Shown here: piece after piece, positions 20,653 to 29,649 of the stretch
How the letters are laid out: every line of letters starts with the position of its first letter
Numbering within the stretch: the stretch's first letter is position 1
Origin: Kitasatospora sp. NBC_00374
Lineage (GTDB): Bacteria > Actinomycetota > Actinomycetes > Streptomycetales > Streptomycetaceae
Reading direction: 5' to 3'
DNA: 64,000 nt
Assembly: GCF_041434935.1 (NCBI RefSeq)
Contig: NZ_CP107964.1
Span: 5,873,001-5,937,000 of the forward strand
The notes under the pieces: model-generated
What the model was told of the DNA's origin: nothing
The model's input: only the letters and a program-made list of their open reading frames with translations
Databases searched by the model: none
Translations under genes and position numbers: made by a program

Positions 20653-20950
20653 CGCAGGGATCTCCTGTGGCCGGGCACCACCGGGCCCGGCTGCGCCCGG
20701 GGTGGTGGCACGGCGGAGGAGCCCGGTTGGGGCGGGTGGGTGCAGAAAGGGGAGTGGGCTTCGTTGCCCGGGGGCGCGCGCGGGGTGTGCGCAGTGCCCA
20801 GCGAAGGATACGTGGTCGGGGCGGCCGCTTCGCGCCGTACCCCCGGTCGGCCGGGCATCGGGTGTGCCAGGCCGATACGCTGGGTGGACGGGCCGACACA
20901 CAGCGATCGGCCCGGCAGTGCCCACCGTCACCACGGGAGATCGCGCAACG

Positions 20951-22558
20951 ATGGCCGGACGAAGCCGCAACACCCCTGACCACCCGTCCGCCGCCGGGGA
21001 CGGCGAGCCCGGCGAGGGCCTGCTGCCCGCCGACTTCGAACTGGCCGACCTGTACGGGGCCCGGGGCGGCGACGACGAGGACCTGGACGACTCGGCGGTG
21101 CTGGTGCCGCCGATCACCCTGCCGCCGGACACCGAGCTGGTCGCCGCCGCGCTGGCCGTGCCGCTGATCTCGAACGCGATCGCCCTGGCCCGCTGGACGC
21201 TGCCGCGCCGCCCGGTGGACGAGTTCGGCGACCTCACCGAGGAGGACCGGGAGGCCGCGGCCCGGCTGCTCGGGCTGGCCCCCGCCGAGGGCGAGGTGCC
21301 GGAGGAGGCGGTGGTCGAGGCGATGCGCTCCTGGGCGCTGGCCTGCGACCTGGACCTGGTGGAGACCGGTACCACCGCCGAGGGCACGCACGCGGCCATC
21401 CCGGGCCCGGATCTGGAGGCCGCCGAGCAGGGCGACCCGTCGGTGGTGCTCGGCCTGTGGCTGGACGCCGCCGGCATCATGCGGGAACTGGCCGCCGAGG
21501 CCGACTCGCTCGCCCCCGAGGGCGCGGGCGACGACGAGGACGCCGCCGAGGCCGAGCTGGCCGACGTGGAGCAGGCCCGGGAGGCCGCCACCGAGCTGCT
21601 CGACGAGGCCCTCCAGGTGCTGTACGAGATGACCGCCTTCGCCGACCCGGGCGAGGAGACCGTTCCGCTCGGCGTGCTCGCGGCCCTGCTGGTGGTGCCG
21701 GAGGGCGAGGAGCCGGACGAGGAGATGCTCGGCGAGATCACCGACCTGATGGTGGCGCTCGACCCGATGCTGGGAGACCTCGCCGAGCTGGGTCTGATGG
21801 AGCACCGCCCGATCGACCCGGAGCTGTTCGAGGAGGAGGACGGCGAGGACGTCCTCGCCGCGCCCTCGGACGCGGAGCCGGACGAGGAGGAGGCGGCCCG
21901 GTTCGGCACCGTCCGGCTCACCCCGCTCGGCCAGTACGCGGTGCGCGAGTGGCTGATGGAGCAGGGGTACGACGCGCCGCTGATCGGCGAGCTGGCCGAG
22001 GGGGACGCCGAAGCGCTGCTGCGCGGCATCACCGAGGCGGGCAACGTGCTGCCCGACCAGGAGCTGCTGGCCTGGCTGGCCGGACGGGAGCCGCAGGGGG
22101 CGGCCCGCGAGCTGCTCGCCGCCGCCCGCGGCCGCGACGCGAACAGCCCCGTCCGCCGGATGCTCTGCGCGGTGGCGCTGGACGAGCTCGGCGAACCGGC
22201 CCGCCCGGCGGTGCTGGAGGTGGTGGACGATCCGGAGCTGGGCGGCGCCGCCCGCGCCTGGCTGCGGGCGCAGGGCGTCGACATCGCGGCGCCGGAGCGG
22301 CCGGTGGCGCTGTGGACGGCGGTCGACTCCTTCGCGGCGGTGATGCTGACCAGCGAGGGTGACGCGGGCCGGCTGCGCGAGCTGGTCGCGGGGCTGCCGG
22401 TGACGGACAACCCGGCGAGCTACTTCGGCGAGCTGTGGCGGGTGGATCACCCCTACACGGCGCAGGTGCTGGAGATCGTGGGCGAGCTGCACCTGGACCG
22501 GTCGGTGGCCAAGGAGGCCCGGAAGGCCGCCTTCAGGGCCAGGTCGCAGCACCGGTAG
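20951..22558 (+). CDS. Large acidic conserved hypothetical protein
   Basis: This 535-residue cytoplasmic protein starts at ATG 20951 (MAGRSRNTPDHP), with GGGAGA about 12 nt upstream. It is very acidic (Asp/Glu clusters near residues 35, 200, 250 and 300). The C-terminal third looks like helical HEAT-like repeats (RRMLCAVALDELGEPARPAVLEVV, then WRVDHPYTAQVLEIVGEL). A middle segment, RLTPLGQYAVREWL, resembles the wing of a winged helix. I recognise it only as an actinomycete protein of unknown function. It is divergent from the MFS gene. Confidence 0.75.
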   Translation: MAGRSRNTPDHPSAAGDGEPGEGLLPADFELADLYGARGGDDEDLDDSAVLVPPITLPPDTELVAAALAVPLISNAIALARWTLPRRPVDEFGDLTEEDREAAARLLGLAPAEGEVPEEAVVEAMRSWALACDLDLVETGTTAEGTHAAIPGPDLEAAEQGDPSVVLGLWLDAAGIMRELAAEADSLAPEGAGDDEDAAEAELADVEQAREAATELLDEALQVLYEMTAFADPGEETVPLGVLAALLVVPEGEEPDEEMLGEITDLMVALDPMLGDLAELGLMEHRPIDPELFEEEDGEDVLAAPSDAEPDEEEAARFGTVRLTPLGQYAVREWLMEQGYDAPLIGELAEGDAEALLRGITEAGNVLPDQELLAWLAGREPQGAARELLAAARGRDANSPVRRMLCAVALDELGEPARPAVLEVVDDPELGGAARAWLRAQGVDIAAPERPVALWTAVDSFAAVMLTSEGDAGRLRELVAGLPVTDNPASYFGELWRVDHPYTAQVLEIVGELHLDRSVAKEARKAAFRARSQHR

Positions 22559-22582
22559 CCGGGCGGTCCGGGACGGGCCGGA

Positions 22583-23026
22583 TCAGGGAAGGTCGAGCTG
22601 GCCCGCGGCGGTGAACGGGAAGAACGGGTTGTGGGCCAGCTCCCACAGGTGGCCGTCCGGGTCCTCGAAGTACCCCGAGTAGCCGCCCCAGGAGGTGGCG
22701 GTCGGCGGCTTGACCACCGTGGCGCCGGCCTCGACGGCGGTGGCGAGTGCGGCGTCCACCTGTTCGGGGGACTCCAGGTTGACCGCCAGGGTGACGCCGC
22801 GGAAGCTCGGCTCGCCCGCGGCCGGGATGCCGGCGTCGGCGGCCAGTTCCTCGTTGGGGAAGAGGCCGAGCGCGGAGTCGGCGGTGCGGAACCAGACGAT
22901 CTCGGGGCTGGAGGCGGCCGAGCGCTGCCAGCCGAGCGCCTCGTAGAAGGCGGTACTGCGGGCCAGGTCGGACACACCGAGGGTGACGATGCTGATGCGG
23001 GCCGGGAAGGCCGTGGTTGCTGTCAT
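22583..23026 (-). CDS. VOC (glyoxalase/bleomycin-resistance fold) family protein
   Basis: This 147-residue protein starts at ATG 23026 (MTATTAFPARISIVTLGV). The vicinal-oxygen-chelate fold is indicated by SDLARSTAFYEALGW near the N-terminus and GYFEDPDGHLWELAHNP near the C-terminus, the usual paired beta-alpha-beta3 modules. Substrate is unknown; lactoylglutathione lyase-like, dioxygenase-like or resistance roles occur in the family. The gene ends 25 nt from the convergent acidic hypothetical gene. Confidence 0.85.
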   Translation of the reverse strand: MTATTAFPARISIVTLGVSDLARSTAFYEALGWQRSAASSPEIVWFRTADSALGLFPNEELAADAGIPAAGEPSFRGVTLAVNLESPEQVDAALATAVEAGATVVKPPTATSWGGYSGYFEDPDGHLWELAHNPFFPFTAAGQLDLP

Positions 23027-23209
23027 GGCGCCAGCGTAGGCAGCGCTGCTGACATCACGGCGCGGGCGCGGCCGGGCGGTGTGGTAACCGTGCGGGGGAA
23101 GCTGATGCCCCGGCAGGTGGCTGGGCCGTATGGTGGGGCGGACGCGGCGCAGGTGGCGGGGCAGGGTCGGCCGCCGGCCGGGGAACACAGGCGAGGCTAG
23201 TACGCGGGG

Positions 23210-24394
23210 GTGCGGCAGAGGATGAAGAGGCAGCGCACGAGCGGGCCCCAGGATCCCGAGGACTTCTACGCGGACCACGAGGCGTACAACCGCCGGGTGC
23301 TGCGGGAGGCCGACTTCCCGGTGTACGGCGTGGACCGGGGCGTGCACGAGATCGTTGGGGCGCGCGAGGGCGAGAGCGCGCTGCCGGATGCTGCGAGCGG
23401 GACCGCAGGCGCCCCTGTCCGGTCCGACCGGGACGCCCTCGCCGAGTACGAGGTGAGCGACGGCGAGGTGGGCTGGGTCGAGGTCCGCTCCGGCGACTGG
23501 AGCTCGGTCGAGGGCCCGTACGTCACCGTGCGCACCTACCGCCCCGGCGCCGAGCGGGCGAGACCGCTGCCCGAGCTGGAGGACGTGGTCGAGGACGAGC
23601 GCGACCGGATCTACGAGCAGTTGGACGTCGACGAGGGCGACGGACCCGGCCGGGTGCGGGCGATGCGCGAGTGGATCACCGTCGAGGGGGAGCCCCGCGC
23701 GGTGCAGATCCACGAGGACCGCCGGCCGGACGCCGAGGCCGGGCCGGTCTGGGCGGGCCGCCTGCGAGTGGACGGCATCACCGTGACGGTGACCGGCCGA
23801 GGGGTGCCGCCGGGCGCGATCGAACTGCGCAGGATCGAGGACTTCGAGCGCTACGTGCTCGGCCGCACCGCGCTGATGCGGCGGCTGGCGAGCCGGCAGC
23901 AGGCCCAGGACGTCCCGGTGGAGGAGCGGGACCTGCCTCCCGTGAGCGGGTTGGAGGCACACCGCGGGGTGATCGAGCACAGCGTCAGCGAGGTGGTCGC
24001 GATGGAGGCGCAGATCCGCTCCCGGCGCGCGCCGCGGCTGCCGCGGCGGCTGCGCGGCGAGGCCGGCACGCTGCGCTGGGAGGCCGCCGTCCGCCAGCAG
24101 ATGCGGCTGGCCTCGGAGACGCGCGAGGAGGCGGGCGAGGCCGTCAGCGCGATGGTCAACCAGCTGACCAGGCTGGCGCAGAACACCGACTGGCTGGTGG
24201 GCACGCCGGACGGGCGGGCGGCGGTCGAGGAGGCCATCCGGTACACCGTGTTCGCCAGCGAGGTGCCGAGCCTGCCGGCCCAGCGGGCCTGGGAGCGGCT
24301 CTGGGCGGGTGCCGGCCCGGAGGAGTCGGCCGGCCTGGAGGAGGCCTGGCTGGCGGCCTGGGAGCAGTGGCGGACGGAGCGCCCCCGGCGCTGA
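23210..24394 (+). CDS. Conserved hypothetical protein with alpha-helical C-terminus
   Basis: This protein has 394 residues from GTG 23210, or 390 from ATG 23222 (MKRQRTSGPQDPEDF); neither start has an ideally spaced ribosome-binding site. The N-terminal ~200 residues are mixed alpha/beta and rich in Arg/Glu. The C-terminal ~130 residues are highly helical and charged (EVVAMEAQIRSRR, SAMVNQLTRLAQNTDWL), suggesting a coiled coil or bundle. I do not recognise a functional family. No signal peptide or membrane segment is visible. Confidence 0.7.
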   Translation: MRQRMKRQRTSGPQDPEDFYADHEAYNRRVLREADFPVYGVDRGVHEIVGAREGESALPDAASGTAGAPVRSDRDALAEYEVSDGEVGWVEVRSGDWSSVEGPYVTVRTYRPGAERARPLPELEDVVEDERDRIYEQLDVDEGDGPGRVRAMREWITVEGEPRAVQIHEDRRPDAEAGPVWAGRLRVDGITVTVTGRGVPPGAIELRRIEDFERYVLGRTALMRRLASRQQAQDVPVEERDLPPVSGLEAHRGVIEHSVSEVVAMEAQIRSRRAPRLPRRLRGEAGTLRWEAAVRQQMRLASETREEAGEAVSAMVNQLTRLAQNTDWLVGTPDGRAAVEEAIRYTVFASEVPSLPAQRAWERLWAGAGPEESAGLEEAWLAAWEQWRTERPRR

Positions 24395-24466
24395 GGCCGA
24401 GGTGGGGTGGCGGCCCCGGAGGCGAGCGTACCGGGCCGCGCGGACGGGGTAAAGATCGGGTCATGG

Positions 24467-24527
24467 CTTCGAATACGGTTCACCAAAGGCCACGCTGACG
24501 CAGTGTCGGATTAACCTCCGGTTCACC
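24467..24527 (+). promoter_or_regulatory. PHO-box-like direct repeats upstream of phoX
   Basis: Two exact GTTCACC cores lie at 24478-24484 and 24521-24527. The second is preceded at exactly 11 bp by ATTAACC, giving the ATTAACC-TCCG-GTTCACC arrangement of the Streptomyces PhoP binding site (GTTCACC-N4-GTTCACC). The box ends 103 bp upstream of the PhoX start codon. Confidence 0.6.
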
Positions 24528-24630
24528 CGGCGGGCCCAGCCTGCTGGGCGTCGGCGGTCTCCGTCGAAGACCCCTCAGCCGCGACGCCGGGTGCCTTCCC
24601 GGTGGCGGCCATCCCACAGGAGTGACCGAT

Positions 24631-26112
24631 ATGCCGCTGTCCCGTCGGGACTTCGTCAACCGTTCCACCCTTCTCGGCGCCGGTGTGCTGGTCGCCGGCA
24701 GCGCCGAGGTGCTGGCCACCGCGCCCGGTGCCATCGCCGCCCCGACGGGTGGTGAGGCCCCCGCCGCCGAGGCCGTCGAGGCGGCCCGTCGGGCCACCGG
24801 CTACGGCGAGCTGGTCAAGGACCCCGCGGGGATCCTGGCGCTGCCGCACGGCTTCAAGTACCAGGTCATCACCCACACCGGGAAGACCAAGCTGGTCACC
24901 GGCGAGTCGACGCCGAGCAACCACGACGGCACCGCCGCCTTCCCCGGCCGGCACGGCGGCACCCTGCTGGTCAACAACCACGAGCTGGCCGGCGCCCGCG
25001 CCAACTGGCCGCACCCGGTGCCGCTGCTGGAGGGCCACGTCTACGACCCGGGCGCGGCCGGCGGCTGCACCGTGGTCGAGGTCCGCCAGGGCGGCAAGCG
25101 GGTCACCGAGTGGGTCGGCATCGCCGGCACCGCCACCAACTGCGCCGGTGGCGCGACCCCGTGGGGCACCTGGCTGTCCGGCGAGGAGACCGAGGACAAG
25201 GCCGGCAAGAACGGCTTCACCAAGGACCACGGCTACATCTTCGAGGTCGACCCGTACGACCAGGCGGCCAACCGCGACCCGCAGCCGATCAAGGCGCTGG
25301 GCCGCTACGCCCACGAGGCGGTCGTGGTCGACCAGAGGCGCGGCCACCTCTACCTGACCGAGGACGCCTCCAACCCGAACGGCCTGCTGTTCCGCTGGAC
25401 CCCGCCGGCCGGCTTCCACCACGGCAAGGGCAAGCTGCGGGCGCTCGCCGCCGACGCGGGCAGGCTGGAGGCCTTCAAGGTCTTCGACTCGCACGGCACC
25501 TTCGTCGACGACCTCTCCCGGGCGGTCAAGGTCGGCACCACGTACGGCGTGGACTGGGTGAACGTCCCGGACCGCGACGCCAAGACGGTCTCCGTCCGCA
25601 AGCAGTTCACCGACGGTCAGGTCACCCGCGCGCGGAAGCTGGAGGGCATGTGGTGGGGTGACGGCGGCTTCTACTTCGTCTCCAGCTTCGCCCGCACCGA
25701 GAGCCCGGTGCAGCACGACGGCCAGGTCTGGTTCTACAACCCGGCCCGTCGCACCATCACCCTCAAGGTGCTGCTCGGCGTCAACACCGACGTGATGGGC
25801 GACCACGGCAACTACGACGGCCCCGACAACATCACCGTCTCCCCGTACGGCGGCCTGGTCATCGCCGAGGACGGCGAGGGCCAGTCGCACCTCTTCGGCA
25901 CCACCGAGGACGGCCGCACCTACCCGATCGCCCGCAACGACCTGAACATCGGCACCGCCGAGAAGCCCGAGTTCAGCGAGTTCACCGGCGTGACCTTCTC
26001 GGACGACGGCGAGACCCTGTTCGCCAACATCCAGGTCCCCGGCATCATGGTCGCGATCACCGGCCCGTGGTGGCGCCTGCAGCACCGCCGCGGCCACGGG
26101 TACGACTACTGA
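24631..26112 (+). CDS. phoX: PhoX-family secreted alkaline phosphatase (DUF839)
   Basis: This 493-residue protein carries a Tat signal (SRRDFVNRSTLLG, then a hydrophobic stretch ending near AIAAP). DUF839/PhoX family features include LLVNNHELAGARANWPHP, GWLSGEE-like TWLSGEETED, RYAHEAVVVD, LTEDASNPNGLLFRW and NITVSPYGGLVIAEDGEGQ; the acidic residues in these match Ca/Fe ligands known in PhoX. It should hydrolyse phosphoesters outside the cell. ATG 24631 is chosen because AGGAG lies 8 nt upstream. A PHO-box-like site lies upstream, consistent with PhoP control. Confidence 0.9.
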   Translation: MPLSRRDFVNRSTLLGAGVLVAGSAEVLATAPGAIAAPTGGEAPAAEAVEAARRATGYGELVKDPAGILALPHGFKYQVITHTGKTKLVTGESTPSNHDGTAAFPGRHGGTLLVNNHELAGARANWPHPVPLLEGHVYDPGAAGGCTVVEVRQGGKRVTEWVGIAGTATNCAGGATPWGTWLSGEETEDKAGKNGFTKDHGYIFEVDPYDQAANRDPQPIKALGRYAHEAVVVDQRRGHLYLTEDASNPNGLLFRWTPPAGFHHGKGKLRALAADAGRLEAFKVFDSHGTFVDDLSRAVKVGTTYGVDWVNVPDRDAKTVSVRKQFTDGQVTRARKLEGMWWGDGGFYFVSSFARTESPVQHDGQVWFYNPARRTITLKVLLGVNTDVMGDHGNYDGPDNITVSPYGGLVIAEDGEGQSHLFGTTEDGRTYPIARNDLNIGTAEKPEFSEFTGVTFSDDGETLFANIQVPGIMVAITGPWWRLQHRRGHGYDY

Positions 26113-26138
26113 GCCGATCGGCCCCGCAACAACGCACC

Positions 26139-26183
26139 CGGCTGCCCGCCGCGGACCCGTCAGGCGTCCTCGGCGGGCAGCCG
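26139..26183 (+). terminator. Possible terminator of phoX
   Basis: A 13-bp perfect inverted repeat (CGGCTGCCCGCCG at 26139-26151, CGGCGGGCAGCCG at 26171-26183) lies 27 nt after the phoX stop and runs into the 3' end of the convergent regulator gene. Confidence 0.55.
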
Positions 26184-27773
26184 CAGTTGCAGCATCGCCA
26201 GCAGCCGCTGCTGCGGCTGGGCCAGGTCCATCCCGGTCAGCTGTTCGGCCCGGCGGACCCGGTAGCGCAGGGTGTTGGGGTGGATGTGCAGGGCGTCGGC
26301 GGCCACCCGGACCTCGCCCAGGGCGTCCAGCCAGGCCAGCACCGACTCCGCCAGCCGGGTGCCGTGCTGCCGGTCGTAGCCGGTCAGCGCCGTCAGGCGC
26401 GGGTCGCGCAGCCCGCCGCGCTCCTGGAGCAGCGCCAGCACCTCGCTGACCAGCACCTCGGCCTGGACGTCGATCAGCGCGGCGACCTCCAGGTCGACCC
26501 CGCCGCGGCCCATCGCGTCCAGGATCCGGTCCGCCTGAGTCCGCGACTCGGTCACCGCCGCCAGGCCGTCGACCGTCGGGCCGATCGCCGCCCGCAGTTC
26601 CACGCCGAGGTGCTCGCGGGCCGCCACCACCACCTCCTGCGCCCAGCTGCGCAGGGTCGCCACCGGCAGGGCCGCCGGCAGCTCGGGCAGCAGCACGTAC
26701 ACCCGGTCCTCGATCGGGGCGAGGATGCCGCCGCGGTGGCGGGCGGCGGTGTGCACCGAGATCAGGCCGGTCACCTCGGCGCGGGTCAGCTCCCGCTCGG
26801 GGCCCTGGCCCGCCGCGTACGCCAGTACGGTGGCCGGGCGACGCAGGTCCAGCCCGAGGTGGGTGGCCAGGGTCTGCGGGCCGGTGGATCCCTCCAGCAG
26901 GCCGGTGAGCAGTGTCCTGGTCAGCCGGACGTCCGCCGACAGTTCGCGCCGGCGCCGGATCAGCTGGGCAGCCGCCACCCGGGCCGCACCGACCAGGGAC
27001 TGCTCGGCCAGCGGGGTCAACGGCCGGGCGCCCTCCTGCACCCAGATGGTGCCGAGCGGCTGGGCACCGGCCCGGATGCCGATCGCCAGGCGCCGGCGGA
27101 TGCCCAGCTCGGGGTGGGCGTCGATCTCGATCACACTGTCCGAGCTGCGCAGATGCTGGAAGATGCCCCACTCGCGGAGCTTGGAGAGGTACGGCTCCGG
27201 GCCCTGCCAGCCGAGGATGGACAGCCGCCGCAGGTCGTCCACCTCGTCCGAGTCGGAGGAGCGCGAGTACGCCAGCACCCGGCTGGAGGTGTCCTCGATC
27301 GAGACGATCCCGCCGGTCAGCACGGCGACCGTCTGGGCCAGCGAGAAGAGGTCGCCCGCGTTCGGCTCGGCCGAGACCGGGGTGTCCGGCCCGGCGATGA
27401 TCGCCCGGGCGAGCGAGTCCAGGTGTTCCCAGCGGGTCTCGCGGCGCACCGACAGCAGGGCCACGCCGGCCTCGGTGGCGGCCTCGCGCAGCGCGTCCGC
27501 CTGCCCGGGGGCGTCCAGCTTCACGGCGACGGCCGCGGCTGCGGCCCGTCCGGCGGCGCGCAGGGCGGGCAGGGCCGCGCGGCCGCGGGCGCCGATCGCC
27601 AGCACCAGTTCGCCGGCCGCCGCGGTGGCCGGGTCCTCCGGGTCGAGGATCGCCACGTCCCGGACCAGGACGTCCAGCCCGGCGGGGGCGGCCTGCAGTT
27701 CGACCAGTGGTTCGCCCAGGGACATCAGCAGCCGGCGCAGCGGGATGCCGCCGGAGGGGGCGGGCGCTGTCAT
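26160..27773 (-). CDS. PucR-family regulator, probably the proline catabolism regulator (PruC-like)
   Basis: This 537-residue protein starts at ATG 27773 (MTAPAPSGGIPL), chosen because AAGGAGGG lies 4-5 nt upstream. The N-terminal PucR-type domain spans ~residues 15-130. A central GAF/GGDEF-like region follows. The C-terminal PucR helix-turn-helix reads RVAADALHIHPNTLRYRVRRAEQLTG. It is divergent from pruA-putA with a ~150-bp shared promoter region. Proteins of this type activate proline-catabolic genes in mycobacteria and other actinobacteria, so that role is inferred here. Confidence 0.87.
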   Translation of the reverse strand: MTAPAPSGGIPLRRLLMSLGEPLVELQAAPAGLDVLVRDVAILDPEDPATAAAGELVLAIGARGRAALPALRAAGRAAAAAVAVKLDAPGQADALREAATEAGVALLSVRRETRWEHLDSLARAIIAGPDTPVSAEPNAGDLFSLAQTVAVLTGGIVSIEDTSSRVLAYSRSSDSDEVDDLRRLSILGWQGPEPYLSKLREWGIFQHLRSSDSVIEIDAHPELGIRRRLAIGIRAGAQPLGTIWVQEGARPLTPLAEQSLVGAARVAAAQLIRRRRELSADVRLTRTLLTGLLEGSTGPQTLATHLGLDLRRPATVLAYAAGQGPERELTRAEVTGLISVHTAARHRGGILAPIEDRVYVLLPELPAALPVATLRSWAQEVVVAAREHLGVELRAAIGPTVDGLAAVTESRTQADRILDAMGRGGVDLEVAALIDVQAEVLVSEVLALLQERGGLRDPRLTALTGYDRQHGTRLAESVLAWLDALGEVRVAADALHIHPNTLRYRVRRAEQLTGMDLAQPQQRLLAMLQLRLPAEDA

Positions 27774-27926
27774 CGGGCCCTCCTTCGTCCACTCGGACAA
27801 CTCCGTCCGGATGACTTTAGCCGCCAGGCCAATCATGTGCCCCTGTCCACGGGTTTAGCGTTCGTCCATGGCCGCCGTGTGACCCGCGTCGGCTCCCCGC
27901 CCACGACTCGAAGGAGAGCGCGCCCC

Positions 27927-29555
27927 ATGGATGCTGTGACCCAGGTCCCCGCGCCGGTGAACGAGCCGGTCCGCAGCTACGCCCCCGGCAGCCCGGAACG
28001 GGCCCGCCTGGAGGCCAAGCTGAAGGAGCTGGGCGGCCAGGAGCCGATCCAGCTGACCATGACGATCAACGGGGAGCGCCGGATGGGCTCCGGCTCCGAG
28101 GTCCACGTTGTTCAGCCGCACAACCACGCGGCACGGCTCGGCACGCTGCGCAACGCCACCCAGGACGACGCGCGCGACGCCATTGACGCTGCCCTGGCCG
28201 CCGCCCCGGCCTGGCAGGCGCTCTCCTTCGACTCGCGGGCCGCGATCTTCCTCAAGGCCGCGGACCTGCTGGCCGGCCCCTGGCGCGAGACGCTGGCCGC
28301 CGCCACCATGCTCAACCAGTCCAAGACCGCGCAGCAGGCGGAGATCGACTCCTCCTGCGAGCTGATCGACTTCCTGCGCTTCAACGTGCACTTCGCCCGG
28401 CAGATCATCGCCGAGCAGCCGATCTCCTCGGACGGCGTGTGGAACCGCAGCGACCACCGCGCGCTGGAGGGCTTCGTCTACGCGATCACCCCCTTCAACT
28501 TCACCGCCATCGCGGGCAACCTGCCCACCGCCCCCGCCCTGATGGGCAACGTGGTGCTGTGGAAGCCGTCCCCGACCCAGCAGTACTCCGCGCACCTGCT
28601 GATGCAGCTGCTGGAGGCGGCCGGCCTGCCCAAGGGCGTCATCAACATGGTCACCGGTGACGGCCTGGCCGTCTCCGAGGTCGCCCTCAAGCACCCGGAC
28701 CTCGCCGGTATCCACTTCACCGGCTCGACCGCCACCTTCCAGCACCTGTGGCGCGAGGTCGGCAACAACATCGCCGGCTACCGCACCTACCCGCGGATCG
28801 TCGGCGAGACCGGCGGCAAGGACTTCCTGGTCGCCCACCCGTCCGCGGACCGTGCCGTGCTGAAGACCGCGATGACCCGCGGCGCCTTCGAGTTCCAGGG
28901 CCAGAAGTGCTCGGCGCTGTCCCGCGCCTACGTCCCGGCCTCGATCTGGGCCGACATCAAGGACGACTTCCGCTCCGAGGTCGACTGGCTCACCATGGGC
29001 GACGTCACCGACCTGTCGAACTTCATGAGCGCCGTCATCGACGAGCGCTCGTTCGCCAAGAACAAGGCCGCGATCGACCGCGCCAAGGCCGACCCGAAGG
29101 TCGAGATCCTGGCCGGCGGCAGCTACGACGACTCGGTCGGCTACTTCGTCCGCCCGACCGTCCTGGTCTGCGAGGACCCGGCGAGCGAGTACTTCCGCGA
29201 CGAGTACTTCGGCCCGATCCTGGCCGTGTACGTCTACGAGGACGAGAAGTACGACGAGATGCTGGCCCAGATGGAGTCGGTGTCCAGCTACGGCCTGACC
29301 GGCGCGATCATCGCCCAGGACCGCGAGGCGATCGAGCACGCGATGCGCGCGCTGCGCCACGCCGCGGGCAACTTCTACATCAACGACAAGCCGACCGGCG
29401 CCGTCGTCGGCCAGCAGCCCTTCGGCGGCGGCCGGGCCTCCGGCACCAACGACAAGGCCGGCGCCAAGCAGAACCTGATGCGGTGGACCTCGACCCGGTC
29501 CATCAAGGAGACGTTCGTCCCGCCGACGGACTACCGCTACCCGCACATGGGCTGA
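27927..29555 (+). CDS. pruA: 1-pyrroline-5-carboxylate dehydrogenase
   Basis: This 542-residue aldehyde dehydrogenase superfamily enzyme oxidises glutamate semialdehyde/P5C to glutamate with NAD+. NAD-binding residues lie in AITPFNFTAIAGNLPTAPAL. The general-base Glu is in RIVGETGGKDF and the catalytic Cys in FEFQGQKCSALSRAYVP. The C-terminal QQPFGGGRASGTNDKAG is the family signature. It starts at ATG 27927 with AAGGAGAG about 9 nt upstream. putA follows on the same strand, so proline is taken all the way to glutamate. Confidence 0.96.
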   Translation: MDAVTQVPAPVNEPVRSYAPGSPERARLEAKLKELGGQEPIQLTMTINGERRMGSGSEVHVVQPHNHAARLGTLRNATQDDARDAIDAALAAAPAWQALSFDSRAAIFLKAADLLAGPWRETLAAATMLNQSKTAQQAEIDSSCELIDFLRFNVHFARQIIAEQPISSDGVWNRSDHRALEGFVYAITPFNFTAIAGNLPTAPALMGNVVLWKPSPTQQYSAHLLMQLLEAAGLPKGVINMVTGDGLAVSEVALKHPDLAGIHFTGSTATFQHLWREVGNNIAGYRTYPRIVGETGGKDFLVAHPSADRAVLKTAMTRGAFEFQGQKCSALSRAYVPASIWADIKDDFRSEVDWLTMGDVTDLSNFMSAVIDERSFAKNKAAIDRAKADPKVEILAGGSYDDSVGYFVRPTVLVCEDPASEYFRDEYFGPILAVYVYEDEKYDEMLAQMESVSSYGLTGAIIAQDREAIEHAMRALRHAAGNFYINDKPTGAVVGQQPFGGGRASGTNDKAGAKQNLMRWTSTRSIKETFVPPTDYRYPHMG

Positions 29556-29573
29556 CCGGCCCCGGTGCCTCCA

Positions 29574-29608
29574 GGGGCGGCGGTGACCCACCCTCACACC
29601 GCCGCCCC
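29574..29608 (+). other. Intercistronic hairpin between pruA and putA
   Basis: A 12-bp perfect stem (GGGGCGGCGGTG / CACCGCCGCCCC) lies 19 nt after the pruA stop in the 94-nt gap before putA. It may partly terminate transcription and lower putA expression, or mark the 3' end of a pruA-only transcript. Confidence 0.5.
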
Positions 29609-29649
29609 GCCCCCTACTTCTCCCTGCTGAACCATCTTCAGGAGTACCG

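Noticed and set aside
19330..22552. A ~1,000-residue minus-strand frame joining the MFS gene with upstream sequence
   Set aside because: Upstream of ATG 20652 the frame reads as Ser/Ala/Arg-rich shadow of the acidic hypothetical gene on the other strand, and a good ribosome-binding site marks the MFS start.
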